The translations under genes were made by a program, and so were the position numbers. DNA of 64,000 nucleotides, taken from positions 2,418,001 to 2,482,000 of the forward strand of contig JAECYW010000002.1 of NCBI GenBank assembly GCA_023014335.1, written 5' to 3'. Of the stretch, positions 22,087-33,487 are shown piece by piece. The number at the start of each line of letters is the position of its first letter. Position 1 is the stretch's first letter. This DNA is from Galerina marginata. Lineage: Eukaryota > Basidiomycota > Agaricomycetes > Agaricales > Galerinaceae. The notes under the pieces are model-generated. The model made no database searches and was not told the DNA's origin. It saw only the letters and a program-made list of their open reading frames with translations.

Positions 22087-25000
22087 ATGTCGGATAACAC
22101 ACCGAGAGCTCGGTACGACCCTCAAGGCCGTCGGCACACCTCTAGGGTATCTTTGGATACTAATGCATCAGGCATCGCTGAGAGCACCATCAGCCTTGGG
22201 TTATCCAGGTTTCCAGAACCCCCCTCTTCCATCCCGTCTACACCATTACTTTCCAATTTCGACTCCCCTTCAACGAATAGGACTTTCGTTCAACCTTCCC
22301 AGCCTCCTATCGCCCCATTGCGCAGATTCGCCCCACAGGAGAGACCTTCCAATCCCCCAACAAGCTACACTCGTTTTGCCAATCCTAACCCTTCCTTCCA
22401 ACCCCTAAACCGACCCCCAACACAGCCCGGAGATCCTTCACAGCTACCGTCAAGCCGTGTATCGCCTTTTGACTGGCACGATGGTGCATCCAGCATCGAC
22501 GTTGATGCCGCCGAAGACCGCCTGCTGCCGACATCCTTCATTACCTCTCTATTGCAGGAGAACAAGGACCTCCGGAAGAACAATCGAACGTCGTATGCTA
22601 GTGACGCTTTCAGTGGCATTTCAGAGATGACATACCCTCCACTTACGAACCAGTCCAGAACATGGCCAACTCAAAGACTGCCGGATACCCGGGCCCCACC
22701 TAGTTCTTTTCCTCAACCTGTCCAGTCTTCAAACCGTATGTCCGGCGACTCTGAGACGTTGGCTTCTTTTCAAGGCTATCCGTCTGTCATTGGAACTGCC
22801 AGCGTATCTCGGGGAGTTCGTGTCCCAGGAGTTTCTGTGGTTGGCGTTGCCCCCGCTACATTACGTAGTATGTCTGCTTCGAGTCAGATCTCGTCGACTC
22901 TGGATTCGGATACCCTTCGCAGCAACGACAAAAGCGGGTACGATTACCAGAAGAAGCTGTCCACGGCTTATGAAACCGGGGACGAACAGTCGGTGGAATA
23001 TAAGACGTTTAACCCTGCGTATAGTCCTGCATTGCCCTCCACCGCTGGAACGCAAAGACGCTTCCTCAGAGACAGCTCTCCCAAAGATATTCAGTCTCGC
23101 AATTCGGTACACTCAAGTAAGAGCGTTTCGCCGTCCTTTATTTCTCGAATATCATCTCTGCGGCGGGTTTTGCCTTGGAGGACACCAAAACCATTACCCC
23201 CTGTCCCGACCATCCCCAACATCTCCTTGGCGGTTGAAAATGCCCACAAAAAAGCAGAAGAAACCACACCTCTGCCCGATCTTGTGAGCCGTGCAGGCGC
23301 CCTTCATGATCTATTAGACAAGGGCCACCATCCTCATCAGAGCTTCACCACTTATCACGAATCACCCGACTCATCTGGGATGCCATTATACGAGAATTAC
23401 GAGGCTGAAGCAAGAAAGCTTGGATATCCCGATTCTCGCTCTCAGGCCATGACATTTCATTCGGCTCAACTACACACTACTGCTCAACCACCGAACAGAG
23501 TTCGTGTCGTAGCACGCGGCATGGGCTTGACACGCAAGAAGTGGATGTGCATGTTATTCTCCATCATTTTAATTTTGGGATTGGTGGCCATTGGCGCTGG
23601 TGTGGGTGTCACGGTTGGACGAAAGAAGCAGCCTCAGTTGAATTGCCCGGGCAACTTCACTGGTGCAGGATGCAGTCTCGGTGAGCTCTCTGTCAACTTC
23701 TATTCTCAACCTTCCTTTCTAACCTGCCTTATAGACGCCACGTGTGTGTGCACATCGACATTGCGATGCAATGGCCTGGCTCAGGCTATTATTAGCCTTC
23801 TTCCTATCGTCAATCAGCAATTCGAAGCCAATATCTCCACTGTTTCTGCATACACTGATATATGGGCGATGCAAGGCAGTCCGACGACAAGCAATTGCGC
23901 TTCCCAAGCACTCCTAGTCGACATTGGTAGTGGAATTGACCAGACAACATATTCAAACCGAACGAAATGGGCGCAAGCTGCCCTACTGTGGAATGCTGTA
24001 CAAACACAGGACACAATTTCTTCTCAGAAAATGAAAAAGTTTGTGCAGTCGCTTCCGTGGCAAAGCTTTGAACGGCGCGGATGGCCCCGTCACAAACTCT
24101 CAGGGCACATTTACAACAATAATATCGGGTTACAGTTATAATTTTGCCTCTCAAACTGTGACCCAACCTCCAATGTCATTCGTGACACTGGGCCAACCGA
24201 CTGTCGCACAGATATCCAGAGTCAGCACCCTGGCTCAGTCTGCTTTGGATAGGATGTATACGTTTGCCCAAGGTTTGCATTTTTCCATCCCTTGGGAGTT
24301 CAAAGGTCACTTACAGATATCACGCAGCGTCCGCCACACAACAATCAACTGCTCTCCAGAAATACTGGGTCTCTGTTCTGCTCCAGAGTCCGGCTAACCT
24401 TGCTGTTTTTAAGACTGCTCTCAGTGTTTCACCCATCATGCTACCATTTAATGCTTCTTCCATTTCCATAAGAAACCTCTACACCTCTTTTCCTTCTTCG
24501 CCCTTCCCGCCCCCCCTCTCGTGTTATCCTGGGCTCAGCAGTGCTGTCCTACAACAAATTAATTCGGTTGAAACCACCGTTTTTGGTTTGCAAGCGGCCG
24601 TAAGCGCCACTCAATTTAATACCGCCTGTTATCGGGACCGACCCATCTATGGAATCCTGGATGTTCTTCGGCTTCGGCTGCCATTCCTCGATACTCGTAC
24701 GGGAGTTGTGAGACAGGCCGCTCTCCTAACCGCGGCCGCGACTCCGAGAGTGGTGTTATACAACGGAGAACTCATGAGCAGTATGCTGAACGGCACAGCG
24801 ACGAGAACGACCGTCACGCCCTCGCAATTGGATTCACGGCAGTACGGCACCATGAGCCTCTCGGATCATGTCATTTTACAATATCTTTCGTCTATATCGG
24901 ACGTCAGCGTTGCCACTGCGCTCGTCCAATTTGTTCTCAGTACAGTGACACAGGTTGCCGTTCCTCCAAGTAGTTCTTCTATCCTCCTCCAGTCTCTACA

Positions 25001-25340
25001 ATCGCTGCCGGTGTTGGAAGTCGCGCTTTTTGGTGATGTTGAACCATCTGATTTGACATCGATAGTGGCACCTTTCACTAATCCCTCCGGTTCCTTCTTT
25101 TTCGGCTCTGACGACGCTGCTGCCATGCGAAATTGGACTATCAATACCTTAGGTGGTTCTGTTGTTTGGACAGAAAACGCAACTTCACCACGCATCGTTC
25201 GAGACAAATCCCTTGGGCCCACAACTATAACTCAAACTTGGAACGCCATTTCGCTAGCTATTTCAAGCAACGTTCCGGGAATCGGGCTTCCAAACATTAC
25301 ATCCACGTTTCAGAAAACAGGTGACTTCTCCAATACATAA
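22087..25340 (+). CDS. Single-pass membrane glycoprotein with long cytosolic N-terminus
   Basis: The first 480 or so residues are Ser/Pro-rich and disordered (MSDNTPRARYDPQGRRHTSR). A basic stop-transfer MGLTRKKWMC then precedes one hydrophobic helix (MLFSIILILGLVAIGAGVGV). Next is a Cys-containing extracellular segment (NCPGNFTGAGC, then CVCTSTLRCNGLAQ) and about 500 residues rich in N-glycosylation sequons. Basic residues before the helix favour a cytosolic N-terminus (type II). This layout is common in basidiomycete genomes, but I know no assigned function. Introns are supported at about 23680-23733 and 24273-24327; the second joins RMYTFAQ to ASATQQSTALQKYW. Near 24060 the frame shifts by one base without a convincing intron, so a frameshift or an unusual intron (23988-24048) is possible; see findings. 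Confidence 0.75.
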
Positions 25341-25861
25341 TATTATGCTTAGGTTCTGCCTCTTCGTTCTATCCGTTTCTGGTCGTTCTGTTTATCGGTT
25401 CCAGCTTTCGACTGTATCCATTGATAGTTATGTTTATATATGTTCCCTGTGTTTTGTTGCTCTTCTATCGGAGCTGAAGGATTTGATTGAGAGCGGGCTG
25501 CCTCAGGTATAGAAGACTGATGAATCACGAAAGATGAAAGATGTCCCCAACGTCCAGAGAGATCGCGTGGAACTCGCCTATTGACTTTTGCCACAGTCGC
25601 TATTGAAAGGCGTATATCTATTCCTTCGAGGTGTATCAGTTTATCTTGCTCTTTTATCCAACTGTTATCGCAGTGGTTAGCTAAGTGCTAAATGCGGCAT
25701 CTGTAGACTACTGCACGTGCTACTTTCTGGGAGTCCTAGGCGCGCATTGAGAGCTGACATAACTGATCCCACCTTGCGCCTGACACCGCTGCAAGGACGC
25801 CCTAATTGTGCTCAGCTATCGCGCCGGTCGGTGTTCTCAATACCTTTGCTCTACATCAAAA
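25341..25861. other. Intergenic region, no gene seen
   Basis: This is 521 bp between the glycoprotein stop and the Zn2Cys6 gene ATG. The GTG- or CTG-started frames here are not convincing. It probably holds the 3'UTR of one gene and the promoter of the next. Confidence 0.45.
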
Positions 25862-28800
25862 ATGCCGCGAGTCGCTCAGCAGCCCACTAATCGCACTTCA
25901 TCGAATCCCCTCCTCGCCGCAGCTCTCAGCTCTCATCCCAACGTTTTGAAAAGAAACCAGGCAAGTCCTTCTATCCTCCACTTTACATTCGAAGCCCTGA
26001 ATTGCTATCTGATGCTTGTTATCAGGCTTGTCATCAAGTGAGTCCTTTGCGAATACTCATATATCGTTCAGCGTTATAACCCTGGCTAAATCCGCTCAAG
26101 TGCCGCCGAAGGAAACTGGTGAGTTCAGCCACATCCTTCAGATATATAATGAGTTTCATCAAATTTTAGAAATGGTATTTGTCTATCCACTCCCCAAAAC
26201 TTGTCTAGAGTTGAACACAACTTTCCAGCGACGCCAAACGACCATGTTCAACATGTCGGCGGTCTCATGCACACGCAATGTCCCATGCACCCCCAGGAGT
26301 AACCATGCCATCAGAGCCAGAATGCACATTCGACGATGGTAGGCTGCTAGCTAGAAATTTCCGAGGAGGTTCTTAAAGCCATTTCTTAGTTGCAGAGGTC
26401 AACACGACAGTTACCGAGGGCCCAAAGAATAGGTACGAGAGATTAGAAAACAGGATAAGTTCGTCTTTGCTGCTTTACCCAACGTTTCTTTCCATCTGAT
26501 CGAGCATTGCAGACGAACTCGAAAACCTCTTGCGACAGAAAGAGAATGGCACCATAAATAGGCAACTCCACCCTTTACTACCCTGAAAACAGATCGAGTA
26601 GCCACATATCAGGTTTCAATTCCTCGAGAATTTTGTGTCCCTCTGCTCTCTAATGTGCTCTTCCTTAAGGTTCTCCGCCCTCCATCCCCCCTCATCACAC
26701 TCAGAACAATGATTCGGACGGCACATCTTCAACAAGTCATCTTTCACACTCTCCACCCCAGCATGCAAGTGCCACACCATCGTCCATCGGCGAAACTACC
26801 ATTAGCTCAATGGGTTCGGATATTATGTGGCCCAATTGGCCACCATCTCTTCCTGGCCCAGATATATTGAGGCATTTGTAAGTAATCCAAAACCCTCGTG
26901 CAATCGTTTACTCAAGAAACCACAGAGTTGATGTATTTTTTGTGTTTCATCCCCATGCAAACCGTCTATTTCATGCCCCATCTTTCATGAATTCACTTTC
27001 TCTACCTCCAAGTCACCCAAAGTTCCCATCGGCTCCTGTTCTTCACGCCATATGTGCAATCGGCAGCCTGTATACAGCCGCAGTGACATCTCCTCCTCTT
27101 CCAAACTACGAAGAAATGTCTCCTGGTATGGAAACTATTGATCCTTTTGTTGTAATTAACCTGTCCTTTCACTATAGATGAAATATTCCTCGAAAGGTAT
27201 CGAATAAAAGAACACCGACCAGATTCATTCGCTGAGCAACAGGCTAAACTGGCAAAAGAGACCGCAGAACGTCTAAATTCTCTGGGCGAGGATCTCTTCC
27301 AAGTATTGCAAGGTTAGTAGCCGAAAGTCGTCCGTTTCCGTCCTCATATTCCTTGCCGTTCAGCCAACATCATCCTCACTTGGTTTTACTGGTCTCACGG
27401 AAGGTGGGTGGTACTGGACCTTTTCGTAATCGTAGATAATTGACTACATTTGCATCAAGATGGGTCGATGTGCGTCTTTTCTTGATAGGCATCGTTGATT
27501 GATCCGAACAAATCTTCCAGATTTTTCTGTCCTCAGCTCATTCAATGCGGCTATCTGTTCCTCTTGGACTTAATATGTGCCCTCCTTTCCATTCGATAAC
27601 TAAATCCGAGAGACCCCCGTCGATACTACCTCCTGCTAGGACTGTTATTGAAGATGAGACAAGAAGAAATTCTTTCTGGCTGGCTTATGCCACTGAACGT
27701 CAGCACGGTTGTGGGAACGGTTGGGCCCTCAGTCTCGATAATCAAGATGTGTCTCAGCTTTTACCAGTGAGAGGAGACCAGTTCCTGCAAGGGGTATGTC
27801 ATCTGTGTATTCTCGTAGCAACTTGATTAACGTTCTCGCAGACACTTGTTCAGCCAGTCGATCGACAATGGGCTCAATCCCGTGATCTCCTTCTAGTACA
27901 TCCAGACAGCCAGACGGACTCCTTCATCCTCTATATAAAAGGCACCATACTGATATGTGAGTGTCTTAAGCTCCAAGTGAATATAAATTGACTTCAGTGG
28001 AATAGCTCAAGTCAAAGCGTTCAATCTGCGGTTTAGGTCCAAGCATTTTGCAGGTGACCCATCAGTGGCTACTGTATACAGCGATGACCCACTGTCGAGC
28101 GACGAACCAGTGGACCCTCGAGGATCCGCTGCGTTTATTGAACTCGATCACATCGTTTCCTCGTTCCGTGCATCATTTCCCAGTCATCTCAGGAATCCTA
28201 TAAATGACAACGTCGTGGATAACCATCTATATACAACGTGTCTTATGCCACATGTGTAAGCCAATTCTTTATCAAGGATCTATAAAATAGCTGATGATTT
28301 TTTTCTCTTGGAAGTGCAACTGTCGTGCTTCATGACCCGCACGCTGAAGTTCGGCAATCTGGATGCATATCTGCTCTTAAAATTCTTACAGCTGCCAGGG
28401 CCATTTTGGATTTGATTTATAGTGTATGGTCCACTAGTTATGATATCACTCTTCTGGACTCATTCTGCACTGTGAGAAAATTCTCTCTCTGCCTCTGACC
28501 ATGGTTGATGACATCCATATAGTTCTGTTGGTTTGTTGGTGGACGCGTTCTCGTCCGATTTTTACAGGCCGCCTTGGACGCGAACAGTATTGACCAAATT
28601 TCTACATTGCGGGCTGAAATCGATTTTGTTCAGTAAGTTTCCCATCTCCGTCTTCTGGCATTGCAACTTAGGGCCGTTGATAGCTCGGCGATTGCTAAAG
28701 TCGGCCAACGCATTCCTCTCGCTCACCGATTCGCCAAAATGCTAGAAGACTTGATTGTGAAGCACTGTGGGTCTGCCCCAAGGATTCCTGTTCAAATTAC

Positions 28801-28924
28801 ATTTCCCCGCCCGCTGGAGCCTCACGTACTGCATACTTTGTTCGAAGAGAGCATTCATTCCGACAGACACATCAGCTTGCACGAAAGCCTTCATGAGCCG
28901 GGATCATTTTTATCCCTGGCATAA
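25862..28924 (+). CDS. Zn2Cys6 fungal-specific transcription factor (first copy)
   Basis: The zinc cluster is spread over tiny exons: 25862-25960 ends LKRNQ, 26026-26037 gives ACHQ, 26101-26118 gives CRRRKL, 26170-26174 gives five bases of K-C, and 26229-26338 continues DAKRPCSTCRRSH to PECTFDD. Together they form the C-x2-C-x6-C...C-x2-C...C binuclear cluster. The first intron starts GC rather than GT. A coiled-coil linker follows (RYERLENRINELENLLRQKE). The Fungal_trans middle homology region then begins near 26940 (HRLFHAPSFMNSLSLPPSHP, PVLHAICAIGSLYTA) and includes a later exon with FWLAYATERQ. The last exon ends SLHEPGSFLSLA at 28924. Its targets are unknown. A paralogue with a similar layout lies at 34241-37039. 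Confidence 0.88.
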
Positions 28925-29144
28925 CTAGCAGTGGATCTTACTGTCACTTATCTATTGGTTTTATCCCCTCCTTACTATGCTTTCTCCCTAGCCTTTTGTA
29001 TTAATTATTAATTGTAAATGTCTTGTATTCCTTTCAAACAATTGGATTGATGTTGTTGAGTGTTTGCCTCCCAAGACCAGGGTGTGGTACCTACATAGAT
29101 GGGAAAGCGACCGCCGAGTCTTGATACTCGAACATCGTGATAAC

Positions 29145-30260
29145 ATGGGCAATAAGAAGTTGAAGATCGCTGTGCTTGGTCCCTTGGGGACATATACACA
29201 CGAGGCAAGTCCGTCCTCTTGGAATCCTGGAAACCGGACTGAACCATTCTAAGGCCGCTTTCCAAAAATTTGGCCAAGAAACGGAATACAACGAACGAAA
29301 CTCAATTGCCGGTGAGACTGTCCAATCTAAAAATGGTCCCACAACTGTGTATTTACTATTATTCGTTGTCGACGAACGAAGATGTCTTTCGGGCCCTTTC
29401 TCCAGAGGTCCCTCTTGGGGTTGTCCCTCAAGAAAATTCCATCTTTGGAATAGTAATTGAAACATATGATATCTTGAGATCACCAACCGCGAATTTCATT
29501 CGAGGTGAAATTACTCTTAAAGTCGAGCACTGTCTCTTGGTCAGAAAAGGGGTAAAACTCAGCCAGATCCAAAGAGTCATGAGCCACGAGCAGGTGAGAA
29601 AGCGTAAACATTACTGGTGATAGCTCATCGAGAAATTGAGCAGGCGTTGGGCCAATGTCGAGACTTCATTGCAGAGAAATTGCCATCAGCATCTGCAGTG
29701 AAGACTCCTTCTACGGCGGCAGCTGCAAAGGCACTATTGGATAGCCCCCCGGACTGTGCAGCCATCTGTTCGAGTATTTGCGCCACCCTATTCGAGGGAT
29801 TGGAGGTTCTATTCATAGGCATTCAGAATGACCAATGTAAGAATTGATTTAGCTTCCACGATATCCTCTGTTGAGCGCCTAATCCGTAACAGCCAATTTT
29901 ACGCGATTTTTCATCGTGTCACACTCTCAACACACACCTTTACCGCCCATAATCGAAGCGAGTCGGCAAATGAAGGCCCTCATCCTCATGCCCACTCCTC
30001 CCGTCCTTGTGCCAGATCCGAACAAATCTCCAGGCATTATAGAACACCTCGGATTGTTGGGCCTTTTCGCGACACGTATAGACCGTCGGCCTTCTTTGAA
30101 TGCAACTTCTTTTGGTAGCGTGTATTTCGTAGAGGTTCAAAAGTATAGCACACAAGGGGTGCTTGGAAACGATGTTGAATCATGGACTAGAGAACTAGAA
30201 AATTCGGTGTCAAAAGTAAATTATGCTGGGGGAGTAGCGATTTTGGTTGGGATATGGTAG
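29145..30260 (+). CDS. PHA2: Prephenate dehydratase (phenylalanine biosynthesis)
   Basis: It starts at the ATG at 29145 (MGNKKLKIAVLGPLGTYTHE), the usual GPxGTxxxxA opening. Exons continue through VPLGVVPQENSIFG, IRGEITLKVEHCLLV, MSHEQALGQCRDF and AVKTPSTAAAAKALL. The catalytic TRF motif appears as SNFTRFFIV. A C-terminal ACT-like region follows (GLLGLFATRIDRRPSLNAT), where bacterial enzymes bind phenylalanine; the canonical ESRP is here IDRRP. The protein is about 290 aa, normal for the stand-alone fungal enzyme. It converts prephenate to phenylpyruvate in the cytosol. The motif usually read as PxENSxxGxV is slightly altered (QENSIFGIV) but keeps the E-N-S core. Confidence 0.93.
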
Positions 30261-30467
30261 TCCCACCTTTACCACGGCTTTAATATCAACTAGATTTTGT
30301 GATCGTCGTCGTTGGGAGGATCATTGTCGTGACTCGAATCACTGGACAGTGAGGGCTTGCAGTTACTAAGCAAGAACGCCGTGATCATGTGTGTAACTGC
30401 GAACAAGACAGTGCAGGTCTTGTTCTTAACCACAACATCGTCTCCCCGAAGCATTTCGTCTTTGTAG

Positions 30468-31547
30468 ATGGTCTCAGCTAACCCGCTAGCTGGTCCCTCG
30501 GCTCTTAGGGATGTTATCAACCCCCAATTTCATCAAAACAACTTCCCAGCGGAAGCGCATATCAAGACAGAACTCGGCTTGAAACTTGATAAAGGTTGGT
30601 TGGTAAAGCGGAGTTCTTTTGCCTTTATCCTCATAAACTCTCTAGATGATCAAATATGCAGGTTAGCCTTGACACCTGCAGGTTGTCCACTTGGACCATT
30701 ACATTGCCCTCTACGCCATACAACACCTTCTGTCCAAAATTTCCAACCTCCACGGCAATTACCAACCCACCCGCGCGAGAGGGAACGTCTTTCAACTGTT
30801 TGCAAGCATTGGCTGCGCGGACTCTGCAAAAAAGGCGATGCATGCGAGTTTTTACACGAGTACAACTTACGAAGGATGCCAGAATGTTGGTGGTTCGCCA
30901 AGTATGGTTATTGTTCCGCAGGTGACGAATGCTTATACGCTCACCCCAAGGAGCGTCGGGTGGAATGCCCTGATTACAATCGTGGGTTTTGCAAGCTAGG
31001 TCAGCTATATTCTATGCCCTTATTTTTCAACGCTGTCTAACGCTCACAGGCCCTGCTTGCCCACGAAAGCACATACGAAAAGTAGCATGTCAGTCGTACT
31101 TAACAGGGTTTTGCCCTCTGGGTCCGGATTGCCCTAGAGGACAGTAAGTGTTATACATTGCCTGGAAATTTCGTCTGGGTTGAATATTTACCTTTTGCCA
31201 GTCCTAAGCCGAACTTACCCCCACCGAAAGCCTATGAACCGCCGTCGCCGCCCTCTGCAAAGGACTTGGGTCCTCCTCCGCCAGGTTATGGGCGCTATGC
31301 AGATTTTGATCGAGGGGCTGGTGGATCGGCTCCTGGTGGACCTGGTAGTGCAATGACTGGCCCGCCCAGACGTAATCTGGACGAGGTATTGTGTTTTAAA
31401 GTATGTTGGCATTTCTTTCCCGTCGTCTTCTCGACGCTAAATATCCCATAGTGCGGCGAAAAAGGACATTATGCCAACCATTGTAGAAATCGTAACGTTC
31501 CCGGGAATAGAGGTGGCAGTGAAAGGATAAAAAGATACGGTGAATAG
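30468..31547 (+). CDS. YTH1: mRNA 3'-end processing factor Yth1 / CPSF30
   Basis: The ATG at 30468 opens MVSANPLAGPSALRDVINPQ. An intron leads to the first CCCH finger (CRLALTPAGCPLGPLHCPLRH). Four more follow: CKHWLRGLCKKGDACEFLH, CWWFAKYGYCSAGDECLYAH, CPDYNRGFCKLGPACPRKH and CQSYLTGFCPLGPDCPRGH. A Pro/Gly linker precedes a CCHC zinc knuckle, CFKCGEKGHYANHC. Five CCCH fingers plus a knuckle match animal CPSF4, whereas yeast Yth1 lacks the knuckle. The protein belongs to the cleavage and polyadenylation factor and recognises the poly(A) signal with its central fingers. The stop is TAG at 31545-31547. All finger cysteines and histidines are intact. Confidence 0.95.
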
Positions 31548-31763
31548 AAGACAAAGGATACGGTCCATTGTCCGCTTGCATTGTTGGGATCATTACAGAC
31601 CTTTTTTGCTATCCATTTGCCTTTCTTCATATAATGAGAAGTACTGTATCAGAAGTTAATGAACGCAAAGCTTGCGGTATTCACTACATATATGTATTAA
31701 TAAGTAAGTTATGACCGAAGCGTCATCTCGCGGATAAATTTGGAAGCTTGACAAACAGTACTA

Positions 31764-31772
31764 GTGGCGGCC
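31764..31772 (+). repeat. Left 9-bp target-site duplication
   Basis: GTGGCGGCC directly abuts the left end of the inverted-repeat element and is repeated exactly at 32550-32558. Confidence 0.85.
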
Positions 31773-31924
31773 CAGACTCCAACCCAGTCACGGGACGCTT
31801 ATCTTATCTTATCAGTTGATCCGAAGTTTCTACGAAACTAGCCAACTTGTTAACGCGTCCCGACGACTGGCAACAAATGTAAATTTGGCTATGTTTGTCA
31901 TTGCCTCCCGCTCACGGCAAGCAT
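31773..31924 (+). repeat. Left terminal inverted repeat of the MITE
   Basis: Inverted copy of 32398-32549. It carries CTTATCTTATCTTATC at 31798-31813, which is three overlapping GATAAG words on the other strand. Confidence 0.88.
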
Positions 31925-32397
31925 ACCGCCGCAGGTAATATGAGTTTGCCACACCGCACATATCGTAGAGTAGAGCTTGCAATGTCATCTGGTAGCTTAA
32001 CCACTCTTCTGGGGAGTATTCTACAGCATATGAGTGGAAAAAGGCAACATTTGGCAGTTTATTCATGGTTCCCCATAATGATACCATCCAATTGGCCACG
32101 GCATGAAAATCTGCTCGACATACATTACTAGAAGCCGCATTGCCTTGGATATTTGACACAATAGAATGAAAGCAACCAAGGACAATTAGCTCACGCAACA
32201 ATGTCATGGATTCCAGTTTAATAATAAAAAAAGCAGCGGTAAATTTTCTCGAAGGATCATTCATGCAAGAAGACGCCGAAAAAATGACACAAGAGGTTTG
32301 GAAAATAATAAATGGCTCACTTAATGCAAAACTGGAGGGCGATAGTTCTTGTGTAGTTCAATGTCGAGCTATAGAATAGCAATGTGGTCCGGAAAGC

Positions 32398-32549
32398 ATG
32401 CTTGCCGTGAGCGGGAGGCAATGCCAAACATAGCCAAATTTACATTTGTTGCCAGTCGTCGGGACGCGTTAACAAGTTGGCTAGTTTCGTAGAAACTTCG
32501 GATCAACTGATAAGATAAGATAAGCGTCCCGTGACTGGGTTGGAGTCTG
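32398..32549 (-). repeat. Right terminal inverted repeat of the MITE
   Basis: Inverted copy of 31773-31924. Its GATAAGATAAGATAAG run at 32509-32524 points toward the UPF0047 gene and lies about 92 bp upstream of that ATG. Confidence 0.88.
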
Positions 32550-32558
32550 GTGGCGGCC
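32550..32558 (+). repeat. Right 9-bp target-site duplication
   Basis: Exact copy of 31764-31772, directly abutting the right end of the element. It ends 58 bp before the UPF0047 ATG. Confidence 0.85.
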
Positions 32559-32616
32559 TAGTTCTCAAACTTCGCTTCCTCTTAACTTCCTCTTAGGATT
32601 CGTTACTCGATCTATC

Positions 32617-33487
32617 ATGGGTTGGCAAAGCACTTTTACCTTATCAAAAAGGGCCAAGGGATGTCATTTGATTACAGATGAAATACTTGGTCAAATCCGT
32701 TCTGGTCTAGAAGGCGTAACGGTGGGCCTATCTTCTTCCAATGCGAAGTCGTCCGAGTCAACCGACGCTTTACACCTTTCTACTTAGGTCGGCATGCTAT
32801 ACCTTTTCATGTGGGTCTGCATTGTGGTATAAAGAACTTTCAGACAACGTTGGCCAAAGTCAGCACACCTCTGCAGCTCTGACCGTGAACGAAAACTATG
32901 ATCAAGGTCCATTCATTTAATTGCTTGACCTAGTCACCTATGAACAGGACCACACTAACTTTCCGCACCGTGACTTCAGATGTACGAAGAGGTGAGCATT
33001 TTGACTTTTATCGTGTTGCTAGCCTTAATAGAAAGTCGTAGACATGGATATGGCGTTGGATAGCATTGTGCCTGAGAGCCTGAATTGGCGTCATACAGAC
33101 GAAGGCCCTGAGTGAGGATAGCAGATCTCGCCCTGTATTATGTCAACCTAATTCTTGCTCTTATCAGTGATTCGTGAGAGAGGGCCTTTGAATCTATGGA
33201 GATTTTTTTTTTGATACCATCCTTAGAGTTTCGCATACTAAAGCGACGCTTGTCGGCTCCTCAGTCATAGTTCCCATCACGGATGGTCGTCTCAATCTTG
33301 GAACATGGCAAGGTGGGATATTCTTCCAACCTTAACCAATTTCAAGTATTAAACTTTTACTAGGCATCTACCTCACCGAATTTAGACATCACCCACACAC
33401 TCGGCGAGTTGTGGCGACTATTCTGTGTGTGCATTTGCTTCCAGCTTCTTCCACAATTGTCAATAATTTGCTTTTCTTAGATCTTGA
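32617..33487 (+). CDS. UPF0047 / YjbQ family protein in nine exons
   Basis: This gene is invisible as a long ORF. Exons 32617-32721, 32788-32810, 32860-32906, 32980-32991, 33042-33111, 33168-33173, 33227-33312, 33364-33424 and 33481-33487 sum to 417 nt, or 138 aa plus stop, the normal size for the family. The spliced protein reads MGWQSTFTLSKRAKGCHLIT, then LFIQHTSAALTVNENYD (family core HTSAxLTxNEN), DVRRDMDMALDSIVPE, RHTDEGPDD, SHTKATLVGSSVIVPITDGR and LNLGTWQGIYLTEFR (family end LxLGTWQxIxLxExR). The histidines and E of the conserved pocket are retained. YjbQ proteins have a reported weak thiamine-phosphate synthase activity, but their physiological role is unresolved. Exons 4, 6 and 9 are 12, 6 and 7 nt. 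A MITE sits just upstream. Confidence 0.85.

Larger units (their letters stand above)
31773..32549. mobile_element. Mutator-type MITE with 152-bp terminal inverted repeats
   Basis: This 777-bp element begins CAGACTCCAACCCAGTCACG and ends with the reverse complement. The arms 31773-31924 and 32398-32549 are inverted copies over 152 bp; reading base by base I see one mismatch (TTTGTCA against TTTGGCA). It is flanked by an exact 9-bp duplication, GTGGCGGCC. Long arms with a 9-bp target duplication are typical of Mutator-like (MULE) elements. The AT-rich interior of about 470 bp holds no transposase, so this is a non-autonomous copy. The near-identical arms imply a recent insertion. The right end lies 67 bp upstream of the UPF0047 start codon. 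Confidence 0.88.
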
